From: Leguminivora glycinivorella
Taxonomy: Eukaryota > Arthropoda > Insecta > Lepidoptera > Tortricidae
Direction of reading: 5' to 3'
Assembly (NCBI RefSeq): GCF_023078275.1
Contig: NC_062998.1
Span: 13,033,916-13,097,915, forward strand
DNA: 64,000 nucleotides
A model generated the notes under the pieces. That model saw only the letters and a program-made list of their open reading frames with translations. It was not told the DNA's origin and did no database searches. This document shows, in pieces, positions 34,128 to 43,567 of this stretch (positions are counted from its first letter, which is position 1; each line of letters opens with the position of its first letter). Made by a program: the position numbers and the translations under genes.

Positions 34128-37100
34128 ATGAGCGACGACAGGATGGTAAGGACGAGGTCCAGGTCCAACCGAGCTGCGTCAGTGACGAGCGAAGAGGAGA
34201 GGCAGCAACTACTCGACGAAGGCGCGTCGGCGGCCCGCGAACGAGAGGCCGCACGCGCAAGCGCTGAGAGGGCGATGGGCGCCGACGCGGCGCGCCCTCC
34301 CTCACCTCCCTCCGGACCCGCTGGCGTAACGGAAGGGCTTAGCGTCGCCGGCGCGCAACCGATGGGCGCGGCGACAGCTAACAGCACGCTCAGGTATGGA
34401 TTAACCGTAGAGACACCGAGGTCACCGTCCTACGACACGACATTGCTATGGCGAAGGGATTTAGCCAAGCGGTTACGGCGTCGTTCCAGACCCACGCCGA
34501 TCCCAGCTAGACATCCCAAGGCTGCCGTCATAGACAGAACTACCGAGAAACGAAAGTCGCTGCAGGAAACTACCAAGGAGGTAAATAAACCAATTATTAA
34601 AGCTCAGTCCGTCAGATCACATGCGAGCAGTCGCACTGTGATAGAAGCGCAGCTGTCTCAGGCGGAGCTCGAGGCCAGCGAACGGCTAGCGGAGATATCC
34701 CGGAGGGAGTTGCAGCTAGAAGCGGACATGGTACGTAAACGGCTAGACGCCAGAAAACTGCAGATCCGCGCTAATGCGGATAGCGCAGACGAGCACGAAT
34801 CTGCTGGTAGCGTGCGGAATTCGAATCAAGATCGATTAGACGAATGGCTAGAGAACTCGCGAGACGCGACGTCAAAACCCATTTGTAAGAGGTTAACCGA
34901 CGAACCTCTACCCAAGTACGAGACTCCGAGACGACCTGCGCAGGCGGAGCGGCATATTCGAGGCCTCTCACCGGACCGCCAGGTATATCGGCGATCGATA
35001 TCGCCACCGTCGGAGTCGCGTAGGCGATCGATATCGCCACCGGAGCGACGCAGGCGATCGACGACGCCGCCGGCGCGTCGCGAGCGATCGACGTCGCCAC
35101 AGCTGGACGCGCGTACTCCGCACACGGCGCACACGCGCGCCACCGAAGGTACTGTAGCAGAGTCCATGCTGCACCTGTTCGAGAGGATGCAGATGGCGGC
35201 CCGTCCAGCCCCGAAGGATATATTCGAGCTGCCGCATTTCTACGGAGACGTCAGCGAGTGGAGAAGTTTCTACAATACCTACGCAGAGACATCGAAGCGG
35301 TATAAGTTTACTGACTACGAGAACGTGGCGCGGCTCAGGATGGCTTTACGCGGGGACGCAAAGACGTGTGTGTCTCACGTGTTATCGACAGCCACCAGAC
35401 CCGATATGATCGTGAGAATACTGAAAAAGCAGTTTGGACGCAGCGAGGTATTGTTAGACAAGGCGATTGACGACCTGCGAAAGTTGCCGCAGTTGGGGCC
35501 TACCGCGAACGACCTCAACACTTTCGCGATAAAAATAATGAACGTGGTATCTACAGTTATGGATATCGATCGAAGGCACTATGCCGATAACCCCATGCTC
35601 ATCAGAGAGGTTACGGACAGGTTGTCGCCGCATCTTCGAAGCAGATGGTGCGACTACGCGAAGAAACATCGAGACAGCAAGGACCCGGAGATTCTGCAGT
35701 TGGCGGATTTCCTCATGGAGGAGAGCGAACAGGAGATGTCCTTCTGTCACGCCCGCGCCGCCCCGAGGCGAGCGCAGGCGCCGTTATCAGTGCCGCACGC
35801 GCGCGCAGCCGGCGCTCGCGTGAAAATATCCGCAACGCACAACCCGCCGAGAGCTCCCACAGGACGTCAACACGAGGTGCAGAAAGTGACGTACGCGACA
35901 CGTCAAGCCACAACATCCCGTTCGACGACGTGCCTGTTCTGCGGTGGCGGTCACCTGACGCCGGACTGCCGCAAGTTAGCCGCCCAATCCGTGGGCGCTA
36001 GATGGGAGTGGGCGAAATTAAATCGTATATGCTATCGCTGTATCGACGCGAAGCATATGAAAACACAATGCAAGGCCAAAGCGTGCGGCGTTGCAGGCTG
36101 TCCTCACGTACACCATCGACTGCTTCATGCGGACTCGCCGCAGGAAGTGCGTGAGGATACGGCTATGGTGCTAACACAAGAAATCAGGTCAGTACCTACA
36201 TCGTCAGCAGTGACGTCATCGGCCGAGCCAGCGGACACGACGGAGCCGCGAGCTGCGGACGACGAGAACGACGCCCGCGTGTACGTGTCGTCAACACCGG
36301 ACTACAGCGTGCTGCTAAAGGTACTACCCGTAACCGTATCAGGTCCAAAGGGAACGGCGCATATCTTCGCTTTCCTTGACGATGGATCCACCTTGTCAAT
36401 GATCGACCAGGACGTCGCGGACGAGATCGGCGCGGTCGGTCAAGACGAGCCGCTATGCATAAGAGGTATTCAGCGGTTGAAACTTAGCTCAGTGACACAG
36501 ACGGTCAAGGCTAAAGTAAGCCCCGCTCGTGGCGGCTTGACATACGATATATCCCTAAAAACGGTAGACGGACTAGGGATACGCTCGCAGTCATTAAATA
36601 AGAAGCGTCTATTGGAATACGAACATCTGGCGGACTTGGGCGACGAGTGCTACACGGGCATGGGCGTGCCGCAGATGTTAATAGGCGGAGACTTCAGTCA
36701 TCTTATAAACCCGACGGAGGTGAGGCAGGGCGGCGAGGACGAGCCGTGCGCAGTTAAAACCTCGTTAGGATGGGTTTTCTTCGGGCGAATGCCGAGGTAT
36801 GTACCAAATAACGAGCAGGTCGTGATGCACTGCCACAGTGACGACAGTGATCTCGTGGAGCAGGTCAAGAAACACTGGGCAGTCGAGGCGCTTGGCATAA
36901 CGGCAAAGGACAACATTCGACCCGACGACCAGCGAGCGATCGATACATTCGAACGAACAGTAAAAAAGGTAGGACAGAGATACGAAGTCGGCCAACTATG
37001 GGCTGCCGACGACATAAAGCTGCCACCGAGTTTCAACATGGCGAAGGCGAGATTACGCAATCTAGAAGCCCGCATGTCGAGAGATCCTGACTTCGCCAAC

Positions 37101-40100
37101 GAGTATCAAGCACAGATACACAAGCTTCTGGAAAAGGGGTACGCAGAGCGCATCATGGAACCACCGCAGTCAGATCGGATGTGGTTTCTGCCCCATTTCA
37201 GCGTCTACAATTTAAATAAAGGAAAGTATCGCGCTGTATTCGATTGCGCCGCGAAAAGTCAGGGATGTGCATTGAACGATTTCATCCTCGCGGGACCGGA
37301 TTTACTACAGAGCCTGCTGGGGATACTACTTCGATTCCGTGAGTGGGAATTCGCCGTCACCGCGGACATACAGGAAATGTTCCTTCAAATACAGCTGCGA
37401 AGAGAGGATCGGCATAGTCAGCTCTTCATCTGGAGGGGATCGCGGCGTGACGTGACACCGTGGACGTACCAGCTAAGCCGGGTATGTTTCGGTAACATCT
37501 CTTCTCCTTTTCTCGCACACTCGGTGCGGAATAGGAATGCGACGGACAACAAGGATCGCTATCCGGACGCGGTCTACGATATCCATAATAATCACTACAT
37601 GGACGATTATGTGGCATCATATGAGACAGAACGGGAACTCATATCAACAGCGACACAGGTGAGACTAGCACACGCGGAGGCTAGCTTTCGGCTGCGCAGC
37701 TACGCTAGCAACAGCGAGTTGTTAATGCGAAACATCGATCCGGAGGAGCGAGCGACGGGACCTTCTCATCTCGGAGAAAAGCAACAGACCGTCCTCGGAA
37801 TGACGTGGGACCCAGAGACGGATACGCTGGGGTACAACACGAAAATGCTACGAGTGCCAGACGACGTGAAAAGGTACGAGCGATCGCCCACTAAAAGGGA
37901 ACTTTTGAGTGCCGTAATGTCAGTTTACGACCCATTAGGCCTCATAGCGCAGTATATGATAAGCGCTAAGATCGTATTCCAACGTGTGTGGACAAAGGGC
38001 ACGGACTGGGACGAGCGGCTGCCGGCGGAGGAAGCGGAGGACTTTTTCCGGTGGCTGAGGGCACTGAGCGACGTGTCCGCGCTGCGAATACCCCGACGAT
38101 ACGCCACGCCCACCGGTGCAGTTAGAAGAGAACTGCATATTTTCAGTGATGCATCGACCGAGGCCTACAGCGCGGCGGCCTATTGGCGAGTATCGAACGA
38201 CGAGGAGGAAACGCAAGTGAGCTTAGCTATAGCGAAAAGCCGAGTTTGCCCGCTAAAGGTAATGACAGTTCCCAGGCTCGAATTAACCGCAGCAGTCGTC
38301 GGCGTGCGGCTGGCGGAGACAATTTTACGCGAGCAGCGTTATCCTGTGACAAAGGTGACGTATTGGACAGATTCCATGGTTGTTCTCGGATGGGTTCGCG
38401 ATGACGCGCGAAACTATCGTCCGTACGTGTCACACCGACTTGCGGAGATCGCCGAGAAAACAGATAGAGACGCGTGGAGGTATGTACCAACCGCTCAGAA
38501 CCCCGCAGATCGAGCGACGAGATGTCAACCAGCGCAGAGCGTGCGCATCGAGGACGAGTGGTACGAAGGACCGCGCTTTCTCTATGGACCCGAGACATCA
38601 TGGCCTAGTCACACATCGAATCGAACAGACGACCTGCCTGAGAGGAAGGCGAGGCCGTCAACCGAGACGTCACTGGCGATCATCTCAGCGAAGCCAGACC
38701 CTTCGAGCGTACTGCCAGACGTGAGACGGTTTAGCAGTTACGACAGACTGTTGAACGCGACAGCGAACGTCTTGCTATTCATCGAGAAAATGAGAACGAA
38801 GAATAAAGCCTTGCAGCTACAAGTCAGACATTTGAGAAAGGCAGAACACATGTGGTTGCAATACAGTCAACGACGAAGCTTTCCCGAAGAGCTTCGAGCC
38901 TTAAGCCAGAATAGGCTCATCGATCGCAAATCGCGATTATACGACCTGGCACCCGAGCTAGGCGATGACGGCGTGTTACGCATGAAGACGAGGCTGGGCA
39001 GCGCTCCAGTATTGTACACCGCGCTACAACCGATAATACTGGATGGCCGCGAGCCGTTCACCCGTCTACTCATCCTGCGAGCTCACCGACGATCAGCGCA
39101 CATTCACAACGAAGCAGTAATCAACGAACTGCGACAAGAATATTGGATACTACATCTGCGGCCGACCGTGAAGTCTGTAGCTCGAAACTGCGCGCTATGC
39201 ACACTACGACGAGCAACACCGAGAGCGCAGCCCTTAGGCGATCTCCCGCCCGAGCGACTACAGGCGTATCAACGTCCCTTCACTCACACCGCACAAGACT
39301 ACATGGGACCGATGTTCGTCACGATCGGACGGCGCAGAGAAAAACGCTGGGTGTGTCTATACACGTGCCTAGTGACGCGCGCTATTCACCTTGAAAGCGT
39401 GCACAGTCTTTCAACCGACAGCGCGCTACTATCACTACGAAGATTCGCCGCGAGAAGAGGATGGCCCAGGACGATGTACAGCGATAACGCGACGTGCTTC
39501 AGGGCGGCGGCGACGGAACTACGTGAGGCGTACCGGCAATGGCTGCCTGTACTGCAAACTTACGCCACTCAGAACCGAATGGAGTGGAAATTCATCCCAC
39601 CTGGCAATCCTTCGGCCGGGGGCGCGTGGGAGCGAATGATAAGGACAGTTAAGATAGCGATGTCCTACACTTTCAACGAACGAGCACCGAAACCCGAAGT
39701 TTTCGAAACTCTACTCGCCGAGATAGAGAATATCGTCAACCGACGACCACTTACACATGTCAACGTCGATCCAGACTCCGAAGAAAGTTTGACTCCAGCA
39801 CACTTTCTACTTCTTCATAACGCTAACCTACCGATGATTGGCGTTTACGACGAGAACGAGAAGAAGCAATGGAAGATGGCCCAAGCGCTTGCCGACCACT
39901 TTTGGCGGCGCTGGACCAAAGAGTACTTTCCTCTACTGGCACCGAGGAAGTCGTCCCACGACGGAGGGCGGCAACTTCAACCAGGCGATGTGGTCATCGT
40001 CGCTGAACCCAATGGTCCACGCAGCGTGTGGCCCCGAGGCGTCGTCGAGACTACCTATCCGGGACCCGATGGACGGGTCCGCTCCGCTGACATCAGAACG

Positions 40101-40196
40101 AGACACGGGACGCTACGCAGGCCCAGCTGCAGGCTGGCGGTCATCGCGTCGCAACCCATGCACCAGGAGTCTTCGACTGCGGGGACAAAATGTTAG
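34128..40196 (+). CDS. BEL/Pao Gag-Pol polyprotein, copy 1
   Basis: The polyprotein is 2022 residues from the first ATG after the primer site; the same frame is open back to at least 33942 inside the LTR. Order: Arg/Ser-rich region ~283-323 with repeated RRSISPP-type units; DUF1759-type Gag domain ~365-490; zinc knuckles at C602 and C635; retropepsin DDGST at 751-755; reverse transcriptase with FDCAAKS ~1038 and YMDDY at 1157; RNase H with FSDAS (D1341) and TDS (D1415); integrase HHCC ~1654-1692 and catalytic D1724, D1786, E1835; DUF5641-type C-terminus ~1945-2005. No stops or frameshifts. There is no envelope gene. The stop TAG is supplied by the first bases of the 3' LTR. Base composition is GC-richer than the host flanks. 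Product would form virus-like particles and insert new copies. Confidence 0.95.
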   Translation: MSDDRMVRTRSRSNRAASVTSEEERQQLLDEGASAAREREAARASAERAMGADAARPPSPPSGPAGVTEGLSVAGAQPMGAATANSTLRYGLTVETPRSPSYDTTLLWRRDLAKRLRRRSRPTPIPARHPKAAVIDRTTEKRKSLQETTKEVNKPIIKAQSVRSHASSRTVIEAQLSQAELEASERLAEISRRELQLEADMVRKRLDARKLQIRANADSADEHESAGSVRNSNQDRLDEWLENSRDATSKPICKRLTDEPLPKYETPRRPAQAERHIRGLSPDRQVYRRSISPPSESRRRSISPPERRRRSTTPPARRERSTSPQLDARTPHTAHTRATEGTVAESMLHLFERMQMAARPAPKDIFELPHFYGDVSEWRSFYNTYAETSKRYKFTDYENVARLRMALRGDAKTCVSHVLSTATRPDMIVRILKKQFGRSEVLLDKAIDDLRKLPQLGPTANDLNTFAIKIMNVVSTVMDIDRRHYADNPMLIREVTDRLSPHLRSRWCDYAKKHRDSKDPEILQLADFLMEESEQEMSFCHARAAPRRAQAPLSVPHARAAGARVKISATHNPPRAPTGRQHEVQKVTYATRQATTSRSTTCLFCGGGHLTPDCRKLAAQSVGARWEWAKLNRICYRCIDAKHMKTQCKAKACGVAGCPHVHHRLLHADSPQEVREDTAMVLTQEIRSVPTSSAVTSSAEPADTTEPRAADDENDARVYVSSTPDYSVLLKVLPVTVSGPKGTAHIFAFLDDGSTLSMIDQDVADEIGAVGQDEPLCIRGIQRLKLSSVTQTVKAKVSPARGGLTYDISLKTVDGLGIRSQSLNKKRLLEYEHLADLGDECYTGMGVPQMLIGGDFSHLINPTEVRQGGEDEPCAVKTSLGWVFFGRMPRYVPNNEQVVMHCHSDDSDLVEQVKKHWAVEALGITAKDNIRPDDQRAIDTFERTVKKVGQRYEVGQLWAADDIKLPPSFNMAKARLRNLEARMSRDPDFANEYQAQIHKLLEKGYAERIMEPPQSDRMWFLPHFSVYNLNKGKYRAVFDCAAKSQGCALNDFILAGPDLLQSLLGILLRFREWEFAVTADIQEMFLQIQLRREDRHSQLFIWRGSRRDVTPWTYQLSRVCFGNISSPFLAHSVRNRNATDNKDRYPDAVYDIHNNHYMDDYVASYETERELISTATQVRLAHAEASFRLRSYASNSELLMRNIDPEERATGPSHLGEKQQTVLGMTWDPETDTLGYNTKMLRVPDDVKRYERSPTKRELLSAVMSVYDPLGLIAQYMISAKIVFQRVWTKGTDWDERLPAEEAEDFFRWLRALSDVSALRIPRRYATPTGAVRRELHIFSDASTEAYSAAAYWRVSNDEEETQVSLAIAKSRVCPLKVMTVPRLELTAAVVGVRLAETILREQRYPVTKVTYWTDSMVVLGWVRDDARNYRPYVSHRLAEIAEKTDRDAWRYVPTAQNPADRATRCQPAQSVRIEDEWYEGPRFLYGPETSWPSHTSNRTDDLPERKARPSTETSLAIISAKPDPSSVLPDVRRFSSYDRLLNATANVLLFIEKMRTKNKALQLQVRHLRKAEHMWLQYSQRRSFPEELRALSQNRLIDRKSRLYDLAPELGDDGVLRMKTRLGSAPVLYTALQPIILDGREPFTRLLILRAHRRSAHIHNEAVINELRQEYWILHLRPTVKSVARNCALCTLRRATPRAQPLGDLPPERLQAYQRPFTHTAQDYMGPMFVTIGRRREKRWVCLYTCLVTRAIHLESVHSLSTDSALLSLRRFAARRGWPRTMYSDNATCFRAAATELREAYRQWLPVLQTYATQNRMEWKFIPPGNPSAGGAWERMIRTVKIAMSYTFNERAPKPEVFETLLAEIENIVNRRPLTHVNVDPDSEESLTPAHFLLLHNANLPMIGVYDENEKKQWKMAQALADHFWRRWTKEYFPLLAPRKSSHDGGRQLQPGDVVIVAEPNGPRSVWPRGVVETTYPGPDGRVRSADIRTRHGTLRRPSCRLAVIASQPMHQESSTAGTKC
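40181..40190 (+). other. Polypurine tract, copy 1
   Basis: GGGGACAAAA immediately precedes the 3' LTR, with one pyrimidine. It is the expected plus-strand primer. Confidence 0.65.
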
Positions 40197-41602
40197 CGAC
40201 GCGTCGAAATATATGTAAAATAGCATAAGAATTCGATTAAGACTGTATTCGCAATAAAGATTATTTCGTAGGTAGGAAACGGGTAGAACTGCGTTAGTTA
40301 AGTTAATTTTGTCAATTCCGATTATTAAGTATGATAATAAGACTCATATGTGATGTATTCGATAGCAGGCAATTCCCATATTCCTTCCTTCCCAAGTCGC
40401 GGAAACCGAGTCCAAAGTTCAATCTAAACTCAGACTGTCCATTGGACTACGATTAATAGCCAATAAGCACTAACGTGAGAGGCTTAGAGCGAGAAAACCG
40501 AACTCTCCTCTGATTGGCTAAAAATATTTCCTTAAAGTTCCGAAATCATTTTCCTTTCACCCGAAAATTGCCTTAGGATTACTCGAATCCAAGCCAATAA
40601 CTCGATAACTATGAGACATATGAAGATGTAAATAGTTTTAAAACGTAGCTGGGAACTTACGTAACACGATAACCTACATTTCCATAGTAATATGCCGTTA
40701 TCGATAACAATGGAGCTCAAGGCAAGCTGAGAAACCAGTCTATTGTATGGCCCGGACGGCTAATCACCTCTTCTATTGTGTAAAAACGTAAACAAACGCA
40801 GGTGCATTCCACTCGAGGTGAATGACCCTAGTGTCAGGTGCATTGTTACGTAATTTCGAAGCGATAGCCTAATTAGTTTATAAGCAATTAGGATTTGAAC
40901 GAAAAATGATAGCGTTAAATTCACGTAATCGAGCGCCGTAACGCGTTCGACCAATCACGACGCGCCATCCGTCGCCTATCGGGCGCAATTATTTACCTCT
41001 CTATCGCACGGAGCCTCGCGCTCAGCCGAGTCGTGATTGGGCGAATAAATTGAAATGTTTCTTTCCGTGAAGCGTAGGCGCATTCTGAAAAGGGGTATAA
41101 AAGGAACGATCGCTCGGTATGGGACATTCGAATTCGACCGGAACAAGAAGAACCAGCAGCCTCCAAGGAAAACCAGCAGCCAGCAGCCTACTACAAGCAG
41201 CCTACAGCCAGCAGCCAGCAGCCTACAGCCAGCAGCTAGCAGCCTACAGCCAGCAGCCAGCCACCCTCCACGACGGGTAGCGGCAGCAGCAGAAAACGAC
41301 AGCATCGCGACGTATCGTCCGTACCGAGCGTTTCGTTAGGATCAAGTTAGGATATTAGCTTAGGAGTATTTTTATAACCGCGTTAAAATTAGAGTCGTTG
41401 ATTTTTGTAAATATAAACCATTTGATTTGATTCGTTTTTTAGTTAGTTTAATCCAAAATCATAATCGGTACGGTTGATTGCTGAGGACGACATCGAAGCT
41501 CAAGGTACAGGCCCGGGACGAAAGAGTGAGTCGCACGAGCTCCAGCACATTCTCTCCACTTCGAGCCGTCGATAGGAAGCTTTGCGGACGCGGTCTGCAA
41601 CA
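40191..41602 (+). repeat. 3' LTR of BEL/Pao copy 1
   Basis: Same length as the 5' LTR and no difference noticed. The polyprotein stop codon is formed at 40194-40196. An AATAAA at 40253-40258 lies in U3, upstream of the TATA box. Using it would yield a transcript lacking terminal R. I found no canonical AATAAA downstream of the TATA box in the LTR. Confidence 0.95.
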
Positions 41603-41663
41603 ACCTCTTGCCCTATTGTGGTGCAATCCAGTAGTCAAAGCTCTAGAGAGTCTAAATACTTAT

Positions 41664-41754
41664 TGCTGCGGGTTCCTCAACTTGCGGTGCGCCCGCGGCA
41701 CCTTGAGCCCGGTGACGCCTTCGAACACGTCAGCCAGGAACAGTCCGTCGGCAC
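41664..41754 (-). pseudogene. CH-exon copy without donor
   Basis: On the minus strand it reads ADGLFLADVFEGVTG, then LKVPRAHRKLRNPQQ and TAA. Compared with exon A the final CAAATG|GTAAGT has become CAATAAGT, destroying both the methionine codon and the splice donor. The coding part is open and well preserved. It shares a 202-bp unit with the next copy. Confidence 0.75.
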
Positions 41755-41865
41755 TCTCAGTAAGTGTCACGTGACTACTGTATAAATAAATACATCGATC
41801 CATTACCTCTTGCCCTATTGTGGTGCAATCCAGTAGTCAAAGCTCTAGAGAGTCTAAATACTTAT

Positions 41866-42882
41866 TGCTGCGGGTTCCTCAACTTGCGGTGCGCCCGCGG
41901 CACCTTGAGCCCGGTGACGCCTTCGAACACGTCAGCCAGCAATAGAGATGGGTAGGGGTGAGTAAATACTGAGTATTTACCCGTAATTTACTCAAAGCAC
42001 CGAGTAAATACTCGTATTTACTCATTTGGGTGAGTAGAAACTGTTACCTAAAAATAATTTAAAAATGAGATTTAAGTACTTAGTCGTGTTTATTTTAACT
42101 GTGTGGACATGTTTAAATGATATTTATATTATTAGAAGCTTATGGGAGTCTTAGTTTGTCGAAAAAGAGGTAATCACTGTGAGAAAAAAATAGTGATAAT
42201 GTTTAGTTAGCAGTTCTGTTTTAAAAAAGCAGGTATTTACAGTAAAAGTATGAGACATAAATTAAATTGATGTTCTAGATAACGGCATGACGTTCGGAAG
42301 TGATTGTCAATGTAGCACTTACGACCTTTTATTAAGGGTTTTCTAAAGAAAACTCAAAAATGGCTCAGCTGATGACGTTTAAAGTAGTAGTTTTGTGTTT
42401 TGTATTATATGGGCAATAATTTGACGGTTTCTGGATATTTTTCCAACAACGTATTCGAAAGTTATAAAGGTATAAACATTATTTCGGCCTCAATTATCGT
42501 TTTATTCCAAAACTGTTCATATTATTAAAAAACTTTTTTAGAAACATTCAATTAATTTTTAAAGACCTATCAGATGATGTATAACACACAGGTAATTTCT
42601 GAATTTTATTTTTGTGAAAAATAGTTACATGTATGGAGAGCACGTCTTTAAAATAAAATTCATATAAATTTGATTACTTAACTTAGTAGCCGATAACAAA
42701 ATACACCAATGTTTCTAATTTTTATTTCCATTTCAGCACGCTAAATAGTTTATACCCACCAATTTGAGTAAAAACGAGTAAATACGGGTATTTTGAGTAA
42801 ATACTGAGTATTTACTCGATATTTACTCTTGAGTATTTACTCACTACCCATCTCTAGCCAGCAACATTCCGTCGGGCCGCTC
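41866..42882 (-). pseudogene. CH-exon copy split by a hAT element
   Basis: The first part (41866-41942) matches the preceding copy base for base as far as it goes. The rest (42857-42882) continues after the hAT element. It also lacks the donor. The following spacer (TCAGTAAGTGTCACGTGACT to CTAGAGAGTCTAATGACT) leads directly into exon A at 42990, showing that array unit and genuine exon share their flanking intron sequence. Confidence 0.7.
41943..42856. mobile_element. Non-autonomous hAT-type element
   Basis: The element is 914 bp. Its ends are TAGAGATGGGTAG and the inverted CTACCCATCTCTA. It is flanked by the 8-bp duplication GCCAGCAA (41935-41942, 42857-42864). An 8-bp duplication and TAGAG-type termini are characteristic of hAT elements. 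Both subterminal regions are packed with GAGTAAATACT and its complement. There is no transposase frame. Confidence 0.9.
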
Positions 42883-42989
42883 AGTAAGTGTCACGTGACT
42901 ACTGTATACATAAATACATCGGTCCATTGCCTCCTGCCCCATTGTGGTGTAATCCAGTAGTCAAAGCTCTAGAGAGTCTAATGACTTAC

Positions 42990-43172
42990 CATTTGCTGCG
43001 GGTTCCTGGGCTTGCGGTGCGCCCGCGGCACCTTAAGCCCGGTGACGCCCTCGAGCACGTCAGCCAGCAGAAGCCCGTCGGCACAGTCGCGCGCCAGCCC
43101 GCCGCCGCCGGCGCCCGCGCGGCGGCGCGACCGCGCCCGCTCCAGGTAGTGGTTCGCCCAATCGGTGTAGAT
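42990..43172 (-). CDS. sick: Neuron navigator (sickie/NAV2-like) CH-domain exon A
   Basis: Internal exon on the minus strand, 183 nt, 61 codons, phase 0 at both ends. Acceptor GTTTTCAG|ATC and donor ATG|GTAAGT are clear. It reads IYTDWANHYLERARS, an Arg/Gly-rich insert, then ADGLLLADVLEGVTGLKV and RNPQQM. IYTDWANHYL and the DG-LLA core are signatures of the navigator CH domain, which binds the cytoskeleton. The Gly/Arg insert (RRRAGAGGGG) is GC-rich and not something I recognise from vertebrate members. The protein continues in exon B. It is strongly GC-biased relative to its surroundings. Confidence 0.9.
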
Positions 43173-43423
43173 CTGAAAACAAACGTTGATAAAATTAGTA
43201 AATTGTTCGCTGTTCTACCTGCTCGCTAATATTATAGATGGTGCAGGTATACACGAAGATGCTCGCCTTGTTATTAAACCTTAAATGTTAGATTTGACGC
43301 GTCATCACGAATGAGAGGATCTATAGGTACCATCAGCAACACTGTTAGTAGCTGTACATTTGTAATCCTTATTACAAGGGAATGAAGTCTACCGATGGTT
43401 AGTTAAGAGTGTGGCTGTTAGTA

Positions 43424-43566
43424 CAGTCAACCAATTGGAACCTTATTACCCTAGGCCACTCTACAACTATGTATGTCAAAATGACAAGCAGTAAGAGATT
43501 TCTAACAATCTGATTTATGACGTCACTATGACATAGTTCAGTGGCCAAGAGTGGTGTGGTTGACTG
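43424..43566. mobile_element. 143-bp MITE with TA duplication
   Basis: Ends CAGTCAACC and GGTTGACTG with flanking TA on each side. Internal GGCCACTCT and AGAGTGG blocks pair. Non-coding. Confidence 0.75.
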
Positions 43567-43567
43567 T

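Larger units (their letters stand above)
32655..41602 (+). mobile_element. BEL/Pao LTR retrotransposon, copy 1, complete
   Basis: The element is 8948 bp: 5' LTR 32655-34066, tRNA-Tyr-type primer site, one long polyprotein frame, purine-rich tract, 3' LTR 40191-41602. The LTRs begin TG and end CA. By eye they show no difference over 1412 bp, so insertion was recent. The 5-bp target duplication ACCTC (32650-32654 and 41603-41607) is within the 4-6 bp usual for BEL/Pao. It interrupted a unit of the CH-exon array. Confidence 0.96.
3750..42989 (-). other. 39.2-kb intron between CH exons B and A
   Basis: The interval lies between the donor of exon A (ATG|GTAAGT on the minus strand) and the acceptor of exon B. 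It contains the exon-copy array, BEL/Pao copy 1, the mariner, the hAT element and many MITEs listed separately. The two exons are joined on the basis of phase and continuity of the CH domain. I see no exon between them that would fit a navigator protein. Confidence 0.75.

Noticed and set aside
34109..39639. Many 60-130-codon frames overlapping the BEL/Pao polyprotein on both strands
   Set aside because: Shadows of the GC-rich polyprotein frame; repeated identically in copy 2.
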